From positions 628,394 to 692,393 of the forward strand of contig CAVYRN010000009.1 in assembly GCA_963771015.1 (NCBI GenBank): DNA of 64,000 nucleotides, written 5' to 3'. Below are positions 8,272 through 16,109 of the stretch, piece after piece (position 1 is the stretch's first letter; every line of letters starts with the position of its first letter). A program made the translations under genes and the position numbers. A model generated the notes under the pieces. The model was given only the letters and a program-made list of their open reading frames with translations. It searched no databases and was not told the origin of the DNA. The stretch is from CAVSJJ01 sp963771015. GTDB taxonomy: Bacteria; Actinomycetota; Actinomycetes; Actinomycetales; Dermatophilaceae.

Positions 8272-9381
8272 TCACTCCCGGCTCAGGGTGACCTCGCGTT
8301 CGAGGAACGCCCCAAGACGGCCGGCCGCCTCCGCCACGGCGCCCTGCTCGGCTCGGGTCCATCGGTGGTCGGGGCGCAGCGACACCGTGACGCCGTCGCC
8401 GGTCAGCCGGCGGGCGAACATGCCGACGTCGCGCCCGTCGACCACGACGATCCCGCCGCCGATGCGCGCCCAGAGGCCGATCCGCACCCCATCGGGGTCG
8501 GAGCGTGGCAGGCCCAGGTCGGCGTAGGTGAGGAAGGCCTCGTCGAACACCGGCAGGAGGTAGGCCGCGTGCTCGCGGGTCGTCCGTGCCGCGACCGCCG
8601 GGTCGAACCACAGCCGGTGGCCCTCGACGTCGACCGACGCCACTGCGTCGCCCAGCTCGGCGAGGGCGGCGCGGATCTGGGTAAGGGTAAGAGTGCACCA
8701 CCGGGCGAGGTCCCGCTCGCTCGCCGGACCGTGGCCGCCGACGAAGCGGCGCACCAACGTCGCGATGGCCTCCTCTCCCGTGAGGGCGTCGCTGGGTCCT
8801 GCGGGAACGGCGGTGTCCAGGAGGGCGTAGGTGTGCTCGGTCCCTCGAGGCGGGCCGGAGCACACCACCGCCCGCAGCTCGGCGACGAGGAGGACGTGGC
8901 CGAGTCGTACACCGGGCCCGGGTAGGCGCCGCTCGGCGAGGGCGGGTCCGATCTCCGCCCGGGTCAGGGTGCGGCCGTCGCCGAGCAGGGTGGCGATGGC
9001 CTCGAGGGACCGGCCGAGCGTGACATCGTCGAGCTCGAGCTGGCGGTGCCGGGCCGCCATGCCGGACTCGACCTTCGGCGACGTGAGCCGGAGCAGCCAG
9101 CGCAGGTCCTCGGCGGCCACGAAGTGCCACGTCGGTCGCAGGACGTGGGTGCGGACGAACCCCCCGCGGGCTTGGTCGGCGAGGACCGCGGCATACGTCG
9201 CCCGGCGGCTGCGCTGGCCGAGCGACCAGGCCGCCATGGGTGCGTCCTGTGCCTGGACCGCGGTGAGGAGCCGGACGACGTCGCTCGGGTGGGGGAGGGC
9301 GCCGCCGGCGAGGCGCTGGGTGGCGAGGCGGCGTCGGGTCAGCCAGGCGCGGTCACGGGTGAGCACCCCTGCATCGTCCAC
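8272..9381 (-). CDS. Winged-helix (HTH_42) protein, AlkZ-like putative DNA glycosylase
   Basis: 369 residues. The family (HTH_42, three tandem winged helices) includes AlkZ, which unhooks interstrand crosslinks and alkylated bases. The N-terminal stretch LLTAVQAQDAPMAAW carries Q43-A-Q45, corresponding to the Q-x-Q catalytic motif of AlkZ relatives. LRPTWHFVAAEDLRWLL and the C-terminal LWARIGGGIVVVDG are also typical. The gene sits between the SOS division inhibitor and nrdR, a DNA-damage context that supports a repair role. No SOS box is visible at its own promoter, which it shares divergently with the RGG-rich protein. Confidence 0.8.
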   Translation of the reverse strand: MDDAGVLTRDRAWLTRRRLATQRLAGGALPHPSDVVRLLTAVQAQDAPMAAWSLGQRSRRATYAAVLADQARGGFVRTHVLRPTWHFVAAEDLRWLLRLTSPKVESGMAARHRQLELDDVTLGRSLEAIATLLGDGRTLTRAEIGPALAERRLPGPGVRLGHVLLVAELRAVVCSGPPRGTEHTYALLDTAVPAGPSDALTGEEAIATLVRRFVGGHGPASERDLARWCTLTLTQIRAALAELGDAVASVDVEGHRLWFDPAVAARTTREHAAYLLPVFDEAFLTYADLGLPRSDPDGVRIGLWARIGGGIVVVDGRDVGMFARRLTGDGVTVSLRPDHRWTRAEQGAVAEAAGRLGAFLEREVTLSRE

Positions 9382-9437
9382 GGCGGGGCCGACATCCCGG
9401 TTGCTCCCGGGAATGGGGTGGCGCTATTCTGGCGTTG

Positions 9438-9451
9438 TGTAATGATGTAAT
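9438..9451 (+). promoter_or_regulatory. AT-rich direct repeat TGTAAT-GA-TGTAAT in a divergent promoter
   Basis: Two TGTAAT copies at 9438-9443 and 9446-9451, 8 bp apart, stand out in GC-rich DNA between the divergent AlkZ-like and RGG-rich genes, 25 bp before the ATG of the latter. They could be a regulator site or a promoter -10 region. Confidence 0.4.
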
Positions 9452-9475
9452 CAAGTAACGAGAGAAGGAGTCGAC

Positions 9476-10180
9476 ATGACCCCCCACACCACGACACAAG
9501 AGCGCGGCCGCAGCGGTCGCGGCCCCGGTCGCCGCGGGATGCGCGGCGCCGAGGGCGAGTCCGGCCCGATGGATGGCCCCGGCTTCGGCCCGGGTCCCGG
9601 CGGGCGAGGAGGCCGCGGTCGCCGCGGTCCCGGCGGCGAGCGGATCGGCCGCGGCCGCGGCTTCGGCCGACCGGGCGGTTGGCAGCAGGTCGACCTGCCT
9701 CCGGCCGACGACGCCGCCGCATGGTTCGCCGGGCGGCTGCCCGAGAGCTGGTTCACCGACGTCGACGTCACCGTCGACCGGGAGGAGATCACCGTCGTCG
9801 GCACCCTCGCCGACGAGGTCGCCGATGCGGCCGAGGCGGAGGGACGGATCGGCCGGTTCCGGTCCGAGACCCGTGACGAGCGGATCGCCATCGCCAACGA
9901 GGCCGAACGGCGCTTCGGGCGCAAGGTCGCCTGGGGCACCCGGCTCGGCGACCGGACGGCGCTGTTCACCCACCTCGCCGTCCCGGTCATGACCCGGCTG
10001 CGTCAGCCCGAGCGTCAGGTCCTCGACACCCTCGTCGATGCCGGCGTCGCCCGGTCTCGCTCCGACGCCCTCGCCTGGTGCGTGCGGCTGGTCGGCGAGC
10101 ACACCGAGGACTGGCTGGTCCGGCTGCGCGACGCGATGGCCGAGGTCGACAAGCTGCGCGGCGAGGGCCCGGCCATCTGA
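9476..10180 (+). CDS. Unknown protein with Gly/Arg-rich (RGG) N-terminus
   Basis: 234 residues with a good AGAAGGAG ribosome site. Residues 1-65 are low complexity, dominated by Gly, Arg and Pro with RGG/RGR repeats like those that bind nucleic acid. Residues about 75-130 form an alpha/beta region (WFTDVDVTVDREEITVVGTL), and 160-234 are helical, with DAGVARSRSDALAWCVRLV resembling a ribbon-helix-helix or coiled dimerisation segment. I do not recognise a named family. It is divergent from the AlkZ-like gene and upstream of nrdR-nrdJ, so a nucleic-acid-related role is a guess. Confidence 0.75.
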   Translation: MTPHTTTQERGRSGRGPGRRGMRGAEGESGPMDGPGFGPGPGGRGGRGRRGPGGERIGRGRGFGRPGGWQQVDLPPADDAAAWFAGRLPESWFTDVDVTVDREEITVVGTLADEVADAAEAEGRIGRFRSETRDERIAIANEAERRFGRKVAWGTRLGDRTALFTHLAVPVMTRLRQPERQVLDTLVDAGVARSRSDALAWCVRLVGEHTEDWLVRLRDAMAEVDKLRGEGPAI

Positions 10181-10461
10181 GCGGGCCCCAGTCCAGCCCG
10201 GTCCACCCCGTCCCGACCGCCGGGCTCGGCCGTACTGCCGAGCCGGCGGTCCGGCGACTCGGGCGGCAACGCCGGCGGCGCTGGGCGGCATACCCCCAGA
10301 TGTGGTACCTCATCAGTCGCACCGGTCCCACGGATGGTGCTGCGACACGCCCGACAGCCGTCGCGGGGTCCGAACTCCGAGCCGCTGACCTGCGCAAACG
10401 CGGTCGTGGCGACGAATATCTCCGTTTGGGTTGCACGGCGGTCCGCAGTGGGTCAAGATAG
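10181..10461. other. Intergenic stretch before the NrdR boxes
   Basis: No supported gene. One GGCATAC motif lies at about 10287. Nothing resembling a cobalamin riboswitch (no B12-box-like sequence) was seen before the B12-dependent reductase operon. Confidence 0.5.
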
Positions 10462-10477
10462 CCACTACATCTTGTGG
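10462..10477. promoter_or_regulatory. NrdR box 1
   Basis: CCACTACATCTTGTGG matches about 12 of 16 positions of the NrdR consensus ACACWATATATWGTGT. Together with box 2, its centre lies 32 bp (three helical turns) away, the usual pairing for NrdR repression. Confidence 0.85.
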
Positions 10478-10493
10478 TTACACCACTGTGATT

Positions 10494-10509
10494 CGTCCAC
10501 ATGTAGTGC
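10494..10509. promoter_or_regulatory. NrdR box 2
   Basis: CGTCCACATGTAGTGC keeps the TAGTG end and central AT of the NrdR consensus (about 9-10 of 16). It lies in phase with box 1, upstream of nrdR. DnaA-box-like TTGTGCACA (10524-10532) and TTGTCCCCA (10535-10543) follow directly. Confidence 0.7.
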
Positions 10510-10590
10510 ACAGCCCGACGGCCTTGTGCACAGGTTGTCCCCAGGGCCATCCACCGAGTCGTCCCCAGGCGGGCGGAAGGGAGCGCACCA

Positions 10591-11118
10591 GTGCACTGTC
10601 CCTTCTGCCGCCACACCGACTCGCGGGTCATGGACTCCCGGGTCACCGACGACGGTGCGGCCATCCGCCGCCGTCGGCAGTGCCCCGAGTGCGGTCGCCG
10701 GTTCACGACGCTCGAGAGCGCCAGCCTGACCGTGGTCAAGCGGTCCGGGGCGTCCGAGCCGTTCAGCCGGAGCAAGGTCCTCATCGGCGTGCGGAAGGCG
10801 TGTCAGGGGCGCCCGGTCTCCGAGGACGACCTCGCGCTGCTCGCCCAGCGGGTCGAGGAGACGATCCGCGGCCAGGGCAGCGCCGAGGTCGAGGCCCAGG
10901 AGGTCGGCCTGGCCGTCCTCGAGCCGCTGCGGGAGCTCGACGAGGTCGCCTACCTGCGCTTCGCGAGCGTCTACCAGGCCTTCGACAGCCTGGAGGACTT
11001 CGAGGTCGCCGTCGCGCTGCTGCGGGCGGAGCGCGAGGCGACCGGCGAGGAGCCGCCCGCCCGGGTTCCCGCCGGGCCACCCGGCCACGGACCGGGTGCG
11101 GACCACGCGACCGGCTGA
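10591..11118 (+). CDS. nrdR: NrdR, transcriptional repressor of ribonucleotide reductase
   Basis: 175 residues, GTG start. A zinc ribbon with C3, C6, C31 and C34 (MHCPFC ... CPEC) is followed by an ATP-cone (SASLTVVKRSGASEPFSRSK onward), which senses ATP/dATP. NrdR represses reductase genes when dATP is high. The C-terminal 25 residues are a Pro/Gly-rich tail. Two NrdR boxes upstream indicate autoregulation of nrdR-nrdJ. Confidence 0.97.
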   Translation: MHCPFCRHTDSRVMDSRVTDDGAAIRRRRQCPECGRRFTTLESASLTVVKRSGASEPFSRSKVLIGVRKACQGRPVSEDDLALLAQRVEETIRGQGSAEVEAQEVGLAVLEPLRELDEVAYLRFASVYQAFDSLEDFEVAVALLRAEREATGEEPPARVPAGPPGHGPGADHATG

Positions 11119-11238
11119 CCGGACGAGCATCGACGGCCACCCACCACGAGCAGGACACACCGACCACTGTCGGTGGTCGAACAGACACTGGAACACGAAG
11201 GTCACCACCCCGGGCGCCGGGGAGAAGAGAGGGAAGGC

Positions 11239-14166
11239 ATGACCGAGACGGCTGGAGCACGTGCAGGTGCCCGCAGGCCCGGCAAGGCCAAGGGGGTGAG
11301 GATCGAGCGCATCTACACCACCGCAGGCGTCCACCCCTACGACGAGGTGACCTGGGAGAACCGCGACGTCGTCCAGACGAACTGGAAGACCGGCGAGACG
11401 ATCTTCGAGCAGCGCGGCGTCGAGTTCCCCGACTTCTGGTCGATCAATGCGAGCACGATCGTCACGACGAAGTACTTCCGCGGCGCGGTCGGCACCGCCG
11501 AGCGCGAGTCGAGCCTGCGCCAGCTCATCGACCGCGTCGTCCTCACCTACGTCAAGGGTGGCAAGGACTTCGGCTACTTCGGCACCGACGAGGACGCCGA
11601 GCTCTTCGAGCATGAGCTGACCTACGCCCTGCTGCACCAGGTGTTCAGCTTCAACAGCCCGGTCTGGTTCAACGTCGGCACCAAGAGCCCGCAGCAGGTC
11701 AGCGCCTGCTTCATCCTTTCCGTCGACGACTCGATGGACTCCATCCTCAACTGGTACAAGGAGGAGGGGAAGATCTTCCAGGGGGGCTCGGGCGCGGGCC
11801 TCAACCTCTCGCGCATCCGCGCCTCCAAGGAGCTGCTGTCCTCCGGCGGTACCGCCTCCGGGCCGGTCTCGTTCATGCGCGGAGCCGACGCCTCCGCCGG
11901 GACGATCAAGTCAGGTGGCGCGACCCGCCGAGCGGCGAAGATGGTCGTCCTCGACGTCGACCACCCGGACATCGTCGAGTTCGTCGAGACCAAGGCGCGC
12001 GAGGAGGACAAGATCCGTGCGTTGCGTGACGCCGGCTTCGACATGGACCTCGGCGGCAAGGACATCGTCTCGGTCCAGTACCAGAACGCCAACAACAGCG
12101 TCCGCGTCAACGACGAGTTCATGCGCGCGGTCGAGGACGGCACCGAGTTCGGCCTGCGAGCCCGGCAGGGCGGCGAGGTCATCGACACCATCGACGCCCG
12201 CGAGCTGTGGGTGAAGATGGCCAAGGCGGCCTGGGAGTGCGCCGACCCGGGCGTCCAGTACGACGACACGATCAACGACTGGCACACCAACCCCGAGACC
12301 GGCCGGATCACCGCGTCCAACCCGTGCAGCGAGTACATGTCCCTCGACAACTCCTCGTGCAACCTGGCCAGTCTCAACCTGCTGAAGTTCCTCCGCGACG
12401 ACGACACCTTCGACGCGCCGACCTTCGCCAAGGTGGTCGAGCTCGTCATCACGGCGATGGACATCTCGATCAGCTTCGCGGACTTCCCGACCGAGGCGAT
12501 CGGCGAGACGACGCGCGACTACCGTCAGCTCGGCATCGGCTACGCCAACCTCGGCGCGCTGCTCATGGCCACCGGCCACGGCTACGACTCCGAGGGGGGC
12601 CGGGCGATCGCGGCGAGCATCACCTCGCTGCTCACCGGCGCGGCATACCGGCGCTCGGCCGAGCTGGCCGCGGCCGTCGGCCCGTATGCCGGCTACGCCC
12701 GCAACGCCGATGCCCACAAGCGGGTCATGCGCAAGCACCAGGCGGCCAACGACGCCATGCGGACGCTGCACACGATGGACAAGGACATCCACCGTGCCGC
12801 GACGAAGGCGTGGGACGACGTCGTCAAGCTCGGCGAGAGGAACGGCTTCCGCAACGCGCAGGCCTCGCTGCTGGCCCCGACCGGGACGATCGGCTTCATG
12901 ATGGACTGCGACACGACCGGCATCGAGCCGGACTTCTCGCTGGTGAAGTTCAAGAAGCTCGTCGGTGGTGGGTCGATGCAGATCGTCAACCTCACCATTC
13001 CGCGGGCCCTTCGTGGGTTGGGCTACACCGAGGAGACGGTGGAGGCCATCGTCGAGTACATCGCCGACAAGGGCCATGTCATCGACGCGCCGGGTCTGAA
13101 GCCCGAGCACTACGAGATCTTCGACACCGCCATGGGTGCGCGGGCGATCGCGCCGATGGGACACGTGCGGATGATGGCGGCGGTGCAGCCGTTCCTGTCC
13201 GGGGCGATCTCCAAGACCGTCAACCTTCCCGAGACCGCGACCGTGGAGGACATCGAGGACGTCTACCTGCAGGGCTGGAAGCTCGGCCTCAAGGCGCTCG
13301 CGGTCTACCGCGACAACTGCAAGGTCGGCCAGCCGCTCTCCGATGGTGGCTCGACCGCCAAGGATGCCAAGGACGCCAAGGCGTCCGCCGCGGCCGCCGC
13401 GGCGGCGCCGGTCGTCGAGCGGGTCGTCGAGTACCGCCCGGTCCGCGAGCGGCTGCCCAAGCGGCGCGCGTCGCAGACGACGTCGTTCGCCGTGGGCGGC
13501 GCCGAGGGGTACCTGACGGCCGGGACGTACGACGACGGGCGGCTCGGCGAGCTGTTCCTCAAGTTCGGCAAGCAGGGGTCGACCCTCGCCGGCGTCATGG
13601 ACGCCTTCTCGATCGCCATCTCGGTCGCCCTCCAGTACGGCGTGCCGCTCGAGACGTTCGTCGAGAAGTTCACGAACATGCGGTTCGAGCCGGCCGGCCT
13701 GACCGACGACCCCGACGTGCGGATGGCGCAGTCGATCATGGACTACGTCTTCCGGCGTCTGACCCTGGACCACCTCGACTTCGAGACCCGGTCCTTCATG
13801 GGCATCTACACCGCCGAGGAGCGCGCCCGCCAGCTCGAGACCGGCTCGTACACGGAGGCCGCCGAGGAGGAGTCCGAGTCCGAGATCGAGTCCGAGATCG
13901 AGTCCTACAGCCAGGGCGTCGCCACGGCCCCGAAGAAGAAGAGCTCCGAGGACCGCGCCGACCACGCCGCCGACGTCAACTTCGGCGCCGGGGCCGCCTC
14001 GGCCCGCGAGGTCGACGTCGAGATCCGCTCCTCGCAGGACCTGCTCGAGAAGTTCCAGGGCAAGGCCGCCGACGCGCCGATGTGCCTCACCTGTGGCACG
14101 AAGATGCGGCCGGCCGGCTCCTGCTACGTCTGCGAGGGCTGCGGCAGCACGAGCGGCTGCAGCTGA
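11239..14166 (+). CDS. nrdJ: NrdJ, adenosylcobalamin-dependent (class II) ribonucleotide reductase
   Basis: 975 residues from the ATG at 11239 after GAGAGGGAAGG; an open extension upstream has no such site. It reduces ribonucleotides to deoxyribonucleotides using a B12 radical. Class II features include FNSPVWFNVG, SACFILSVDDSMDSI, GGSGAGLNLS, the NPCSEY active-site cysteine loop, and GLKALAVYRDNCKVGQPL. The C-terminus has an acidic Glu/Ser repeat region (about residues 875-890) and a Cys-rich zinc tail (CLTCGTKMRP ... CEGCGSTSGCS) that shuttles electrons. It follows nrdR by 120 bases and should be co-regulated through the NrdR boxes. Confidence 0.97.
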   Translation: MTETAGARAGARRPGKAKGVRIERIYTTAGVHPYDEVTWENRDVVQTNWKTGETIFEQRGVEFPDFWSINASTIVTTKYFRGAVGTAERESSLRQLIDRVVLTYVKGGKDFGYFGTDEDAELFEHELTYALLHQVFSFNSPVWFNVGTKSPQQVSACFILSVDDSMDSILNWYKEEGKIFQGGSGAGLNLSRIRASKELLSSGGTASGPVSFMRGADASAGTIKSGGATRRAAKMVVLDVDHPDIVEFVETKAREEDKIRALRDAGFDMDLGGKDIVSVQYQNANNSVRVNDEFMRAVEDGTEFGLRARQGGEVIDTIDARELWVKMAKAAWECADPGVQYDDTINDWHTNPETGRITASNPCSEYMSLDNSSCNLASLNLLKFLRDDDTFDAPTFAKVVELVITAMDISISFADFPTEAIGETTRDYRQLGIGYANLGALLMATGHGYDSEGGRAIAASITSLLTGAAYRRSAELAAAVGPYAGYARNADAHKRVMRKHQAANDAMRTLHTMDKDIHRAATKAWDDVVKLGERNGFRNAQASLLAPTGTIGFMMDCDTTGIEPDFSLVKFKKLVGGGSMQIVNLTIPRALRGLGYTEETVEAIVEYIADKGHVIDAPGLKPEHYEIFDTAMGARAIAPMGHVRMMAAVQPFLSGAISKTVNLPETATVEDIEDVYLQGWKLGLKALAVYRDNCKVGQPLSDGGSTAKDAKDAKASAAAAAAAPVVERVVEYRPVRERLPKRRASQTTSFAVGGAEGYLTAGTYDDGRLGELFLKFGKQGSTLAGVMDAFSIAISVALQYGVPLETFVEKFTNMRFEPAGLTDDPDVRMAQSIMDYVFRRLTLDHLDFETRSFMGIYTAEERARQLETGSYTEAAEEESESEIESEIESYSQGVATAPKKKSSEDRADHAADVNFGAGAASAREVDVEIRSSQDLLEKFQGKAADAPMCLTCGTKMRPAGSCYVCEGCGSTSGCS

Positions 14167-14283
14167 CCCTGGCCGGCGACAGGCCTCGCACGGCTGCCGG
14201 CCCGGTCCCCTGGGTGGGACCGGGCCGGCCGGCCCCGCGGTAGCCTTCACCCGTCACCCGCAGGTGCGGCACGAGGGGGAGCG

Positions 14284-14718
14284 ATGACCCAGAACCCGGC
14301 TCCGGGGTGGTACCCGGTCGAGCAGGGCATGGAGAGGTACTGGGATGGGCAGGCGTGGACCGCGCAGGTGCGGCCCACGTGGAGTGGCCACAACGTCCCG
14401 CCGCCGGTCGGCGTACAGCCGCTGCCATCCGCGAGCGGGATGGCCATGTCGCCCTACGGCCCCGCCGGCGCGGTCGCGGTGTCCCCGAAGAACCCCGCAC
14501 TGGCCGTCATCGCCTCGTTCTTCCTGCCCGGCCTCGGTCAGCTCATCAACGGTGACACGAACAAGGGCGTCGCCATGCTCGTCACCTACGTCGTGAGCTT
14601 CCTGCTGATGCTCGTTCTCATCGGCTTCGTCACCGCCTTCGGCGTGTGGGTCTGGAGCATGGTGGACGCCTACCAGGGGGCCCGGGACTGGAACCTGCGG
14701 CACGGCATCCTCAGCTGA
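14284..14718 (+). CDS. DUF2510/TM2-like small membrane protein
   Basis: 144 residues. The N-terminal APGWYPVEQGMERYWDGQAWT is a DUF2510 domain, a short WYxDP-like module found near actinobacterial membrane proteins. After a Pro-rich linker come two or three hydrophobic segments with FFLPGLGQLINGDTNKG, typical of TM2/DUF5683-like proteins. Function is unknown. A second DUF2510 protein is encoded at 50346-51662. The gene ends at a convergent hairpin terminator. Confidence 0.85.
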   Translation: MTQNPAPGWYPVEQGMERYWDGQAWTAQVRPTWSGHNVPPPVGVQPLPSASGMAMSPYGPAGAVAVSPKNPALAVIASFFLPGLGQLINGDTNKGVAMLVTYVVSFLLMLVLIGFVTAFGVWVWSMVDAYQGARDWNLRHGILS

Positions 14719-14803
14719 GGCTGCCGGCCGGGGCGTCCGGCCCGGCCTGTCGGCGCGAGGCCCGATCTGGCGGACGGGCCGGCCCCGATCGACCCCGCCA
14801 GCA

Positions 14804-14839
14804 CGAAGGGCGGCTCTCCACGAGGGAGGCCGCCCTTCG
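14804..14839. terminator. Convergent hairpin terminator
   Basis: CGAAGGGCGGC (14804-14814) pairs perfectly with GCCGCCCTTCG (14829-14839) over a 14-base loop that can itself pair further (CTCTCC/GGGAG). It lies between the convergent DUF2510 and NERD genes. There is no T-run, as is usual in actinobacteria. Confidence 0.8.
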
Positions 14840-14924
14840 CTCCCGTGCGCGGACGAACGGGACGCGAAGTCGCCGCACACCGGCTCAGGGGAGGGCCGCG
14901 CTGCAGGGCCCTCCGGTCTCGGGA

Positions 14925-15830
14925 TCAGGCCATGGTCGTCAGGCTCGCCGCCAGGGACACGTAGACACGCTCGCGGGCCGCGGCGTCGAGGGGACCGGGG
15001 TGACCCAGCAGCTTGCGCAGCGGCTTGAGGCCGACGACGGCCGTCTCGCCCGCTGGGAGTATGCCGTGGAACATCGGGAAGGACCCGCCGACCAGGCAGA
15101 GCACGGGGGTCACCGGAACCTCGGCGAGCCCGGTGCCCTCGAGGACGGTGCGCACGGATGCCGCCAGCTTCTCGACGCCGCCGACGAGGTCGTTGCGCTG
15201 GCGTCCGCGGACATACAGGTCGGTCTGGCGGGGTCCGAACATCCCTCCGGCCTGGCGAACGGCCACCGCGGCGCCGGCATACCGCTGGGCGTCCACGACG
15301 AAGACACCGTCGCCGGCGATGACGAGGTGGTCGATGTGCGCCCGGCTGCCGGGAATGCGACGGTTGGTGAGCAGCAGAGCGTCGCCGACATCGACGACGG
15401 CCCGGAGGGCAACCGTGATGGCGCGCTCGCTGTCGGCGCCCTGCTTGGCTGCCTTGGTGAGAGCACGGTCGCTCGGCTCGGTCCGGCCGAGCAGGCTCCG
15501 CGGGCCCTTGTCGTTGTCCTCGCCGGCATGGCGGTGGCGGTACCCCTCCGCGCCTGGTCCCGGCTCGGTCGTGGTGTCGGGGCGCGCGGCGGCAAGGTCC
15601 ATGATGGCGACGGCGTGCGCCCCGAACCGACCGCCGAACGAGGGGGACTGCAGACTCATCGAGGCGGACGCGAGGTCGGCTGCGGATGTCTGGTGCCGGG
15701 TGGACAGGCAGGAGGCACACACGATGGTGCGCCGGGCGCGGTCGTACGCGACCGGCTCACCCGCGGGAATGGACGATCCGCAGGCGCACAGGCCGGAGTA
15801 CTCGAGGGTAATCGCATCGAGATCGGTCAC
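14925..15830 (-). CDS. NERD-domain (nuclease-related) protein with N-terminal zinc ribbon
   Basis: 301 residues. The N-terminus has a CACG ... CASC four-cysteine site that looks like a zinc ribbon. The central region GADSERAI, then IPGSRAHIDHLVIAGDGVFVVDAQRY, is the NERD domain, related to PD-(D/E)xK nucleases. The usual catalytic Lys in the VVDxK position is replaced here by Gln (VVDAQRY), so it may not cut DNA. Function is unknown. A strong hairpin lies 23 bp upstream of its start. Confidence 0.8.
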   Translation of the reverse strand: MTDLDAITLEYSGLCACGSSIPAGEPVAYDRARRTIVCASCLSTRHQTSAADLASASMSLQSPSFGGRFGAHAVAIMDLAAARPDTTTEPGPGAEGYRHRHAGEDNDKGPRSLLGRTEPSDRALTKAAKQGADSERAITVALRAVVDVGDALLLTNRRIPGSRAHIDHLVIAGDGVFVVDAQRYAGAAVAVRQAGGMFGPRQTDLYVRGRQRNDLVGGVEKLAASVRTVLEGTGLAEVPVTPVLCLVGGSFPMFHGILPAGETAVVGLKPLRKLLGHPGPLDAAARERVYVSLAASLTTMA

Positions 15831-15852
15831 GGCTGTACCTCGTTGGTGGCTG

Positions 15853-15883
15853 ACTGGCCCACCTCAGGGGTCGGTGGGCCAGT
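15853..15883. other. Strong hairpin upstream of the NERD gene
   Basis: ACTGGCCCACC (15853-15863) and GGTGGGCCAGT (15873-15883) form a perfect 11-bp stem with a 9-base loop. On the minus strand it falls in the presumed leader of the NERD gene, so it could be an attenuator or mRNA-stabilising structure rather than a terminator. Confidence 0.55.
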
Positions 15884-16109
15884 GCCAATCTCGCAGGTCA
15901 GAGCGGTGGTGGGATCGGTCGTTCGGCCAGTTCGCCCCCAGCCGTTGGGCCCGACCTGGACTAGTCACAACGCCTCGCCGGCGCGGTGACCGAGGGGCGC
16001 GCGTGACCCGTGAGGAGCGACGGAGAGTTGCCAGTGTGGCTGACGTGACGGATGTGTCGATTGCGTGGGCGCGTCGACCGGGTGGTTCCGGGCCGGGGGT
16101 CGCAGGACG

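Noticed and set aside
10181..10590. Cobalamin riboswitch expected before a B12-dependent reductase
   Set aside because: No B12-box or matching core was seen; NrdR boxes explain the leader.
11911..14250. Long open frame opposite nrdJ
   Set aside because: It is a shadow of nrdJ in the other strand, typical of GC-rich DNA, with skewed composition and no ribosome site.
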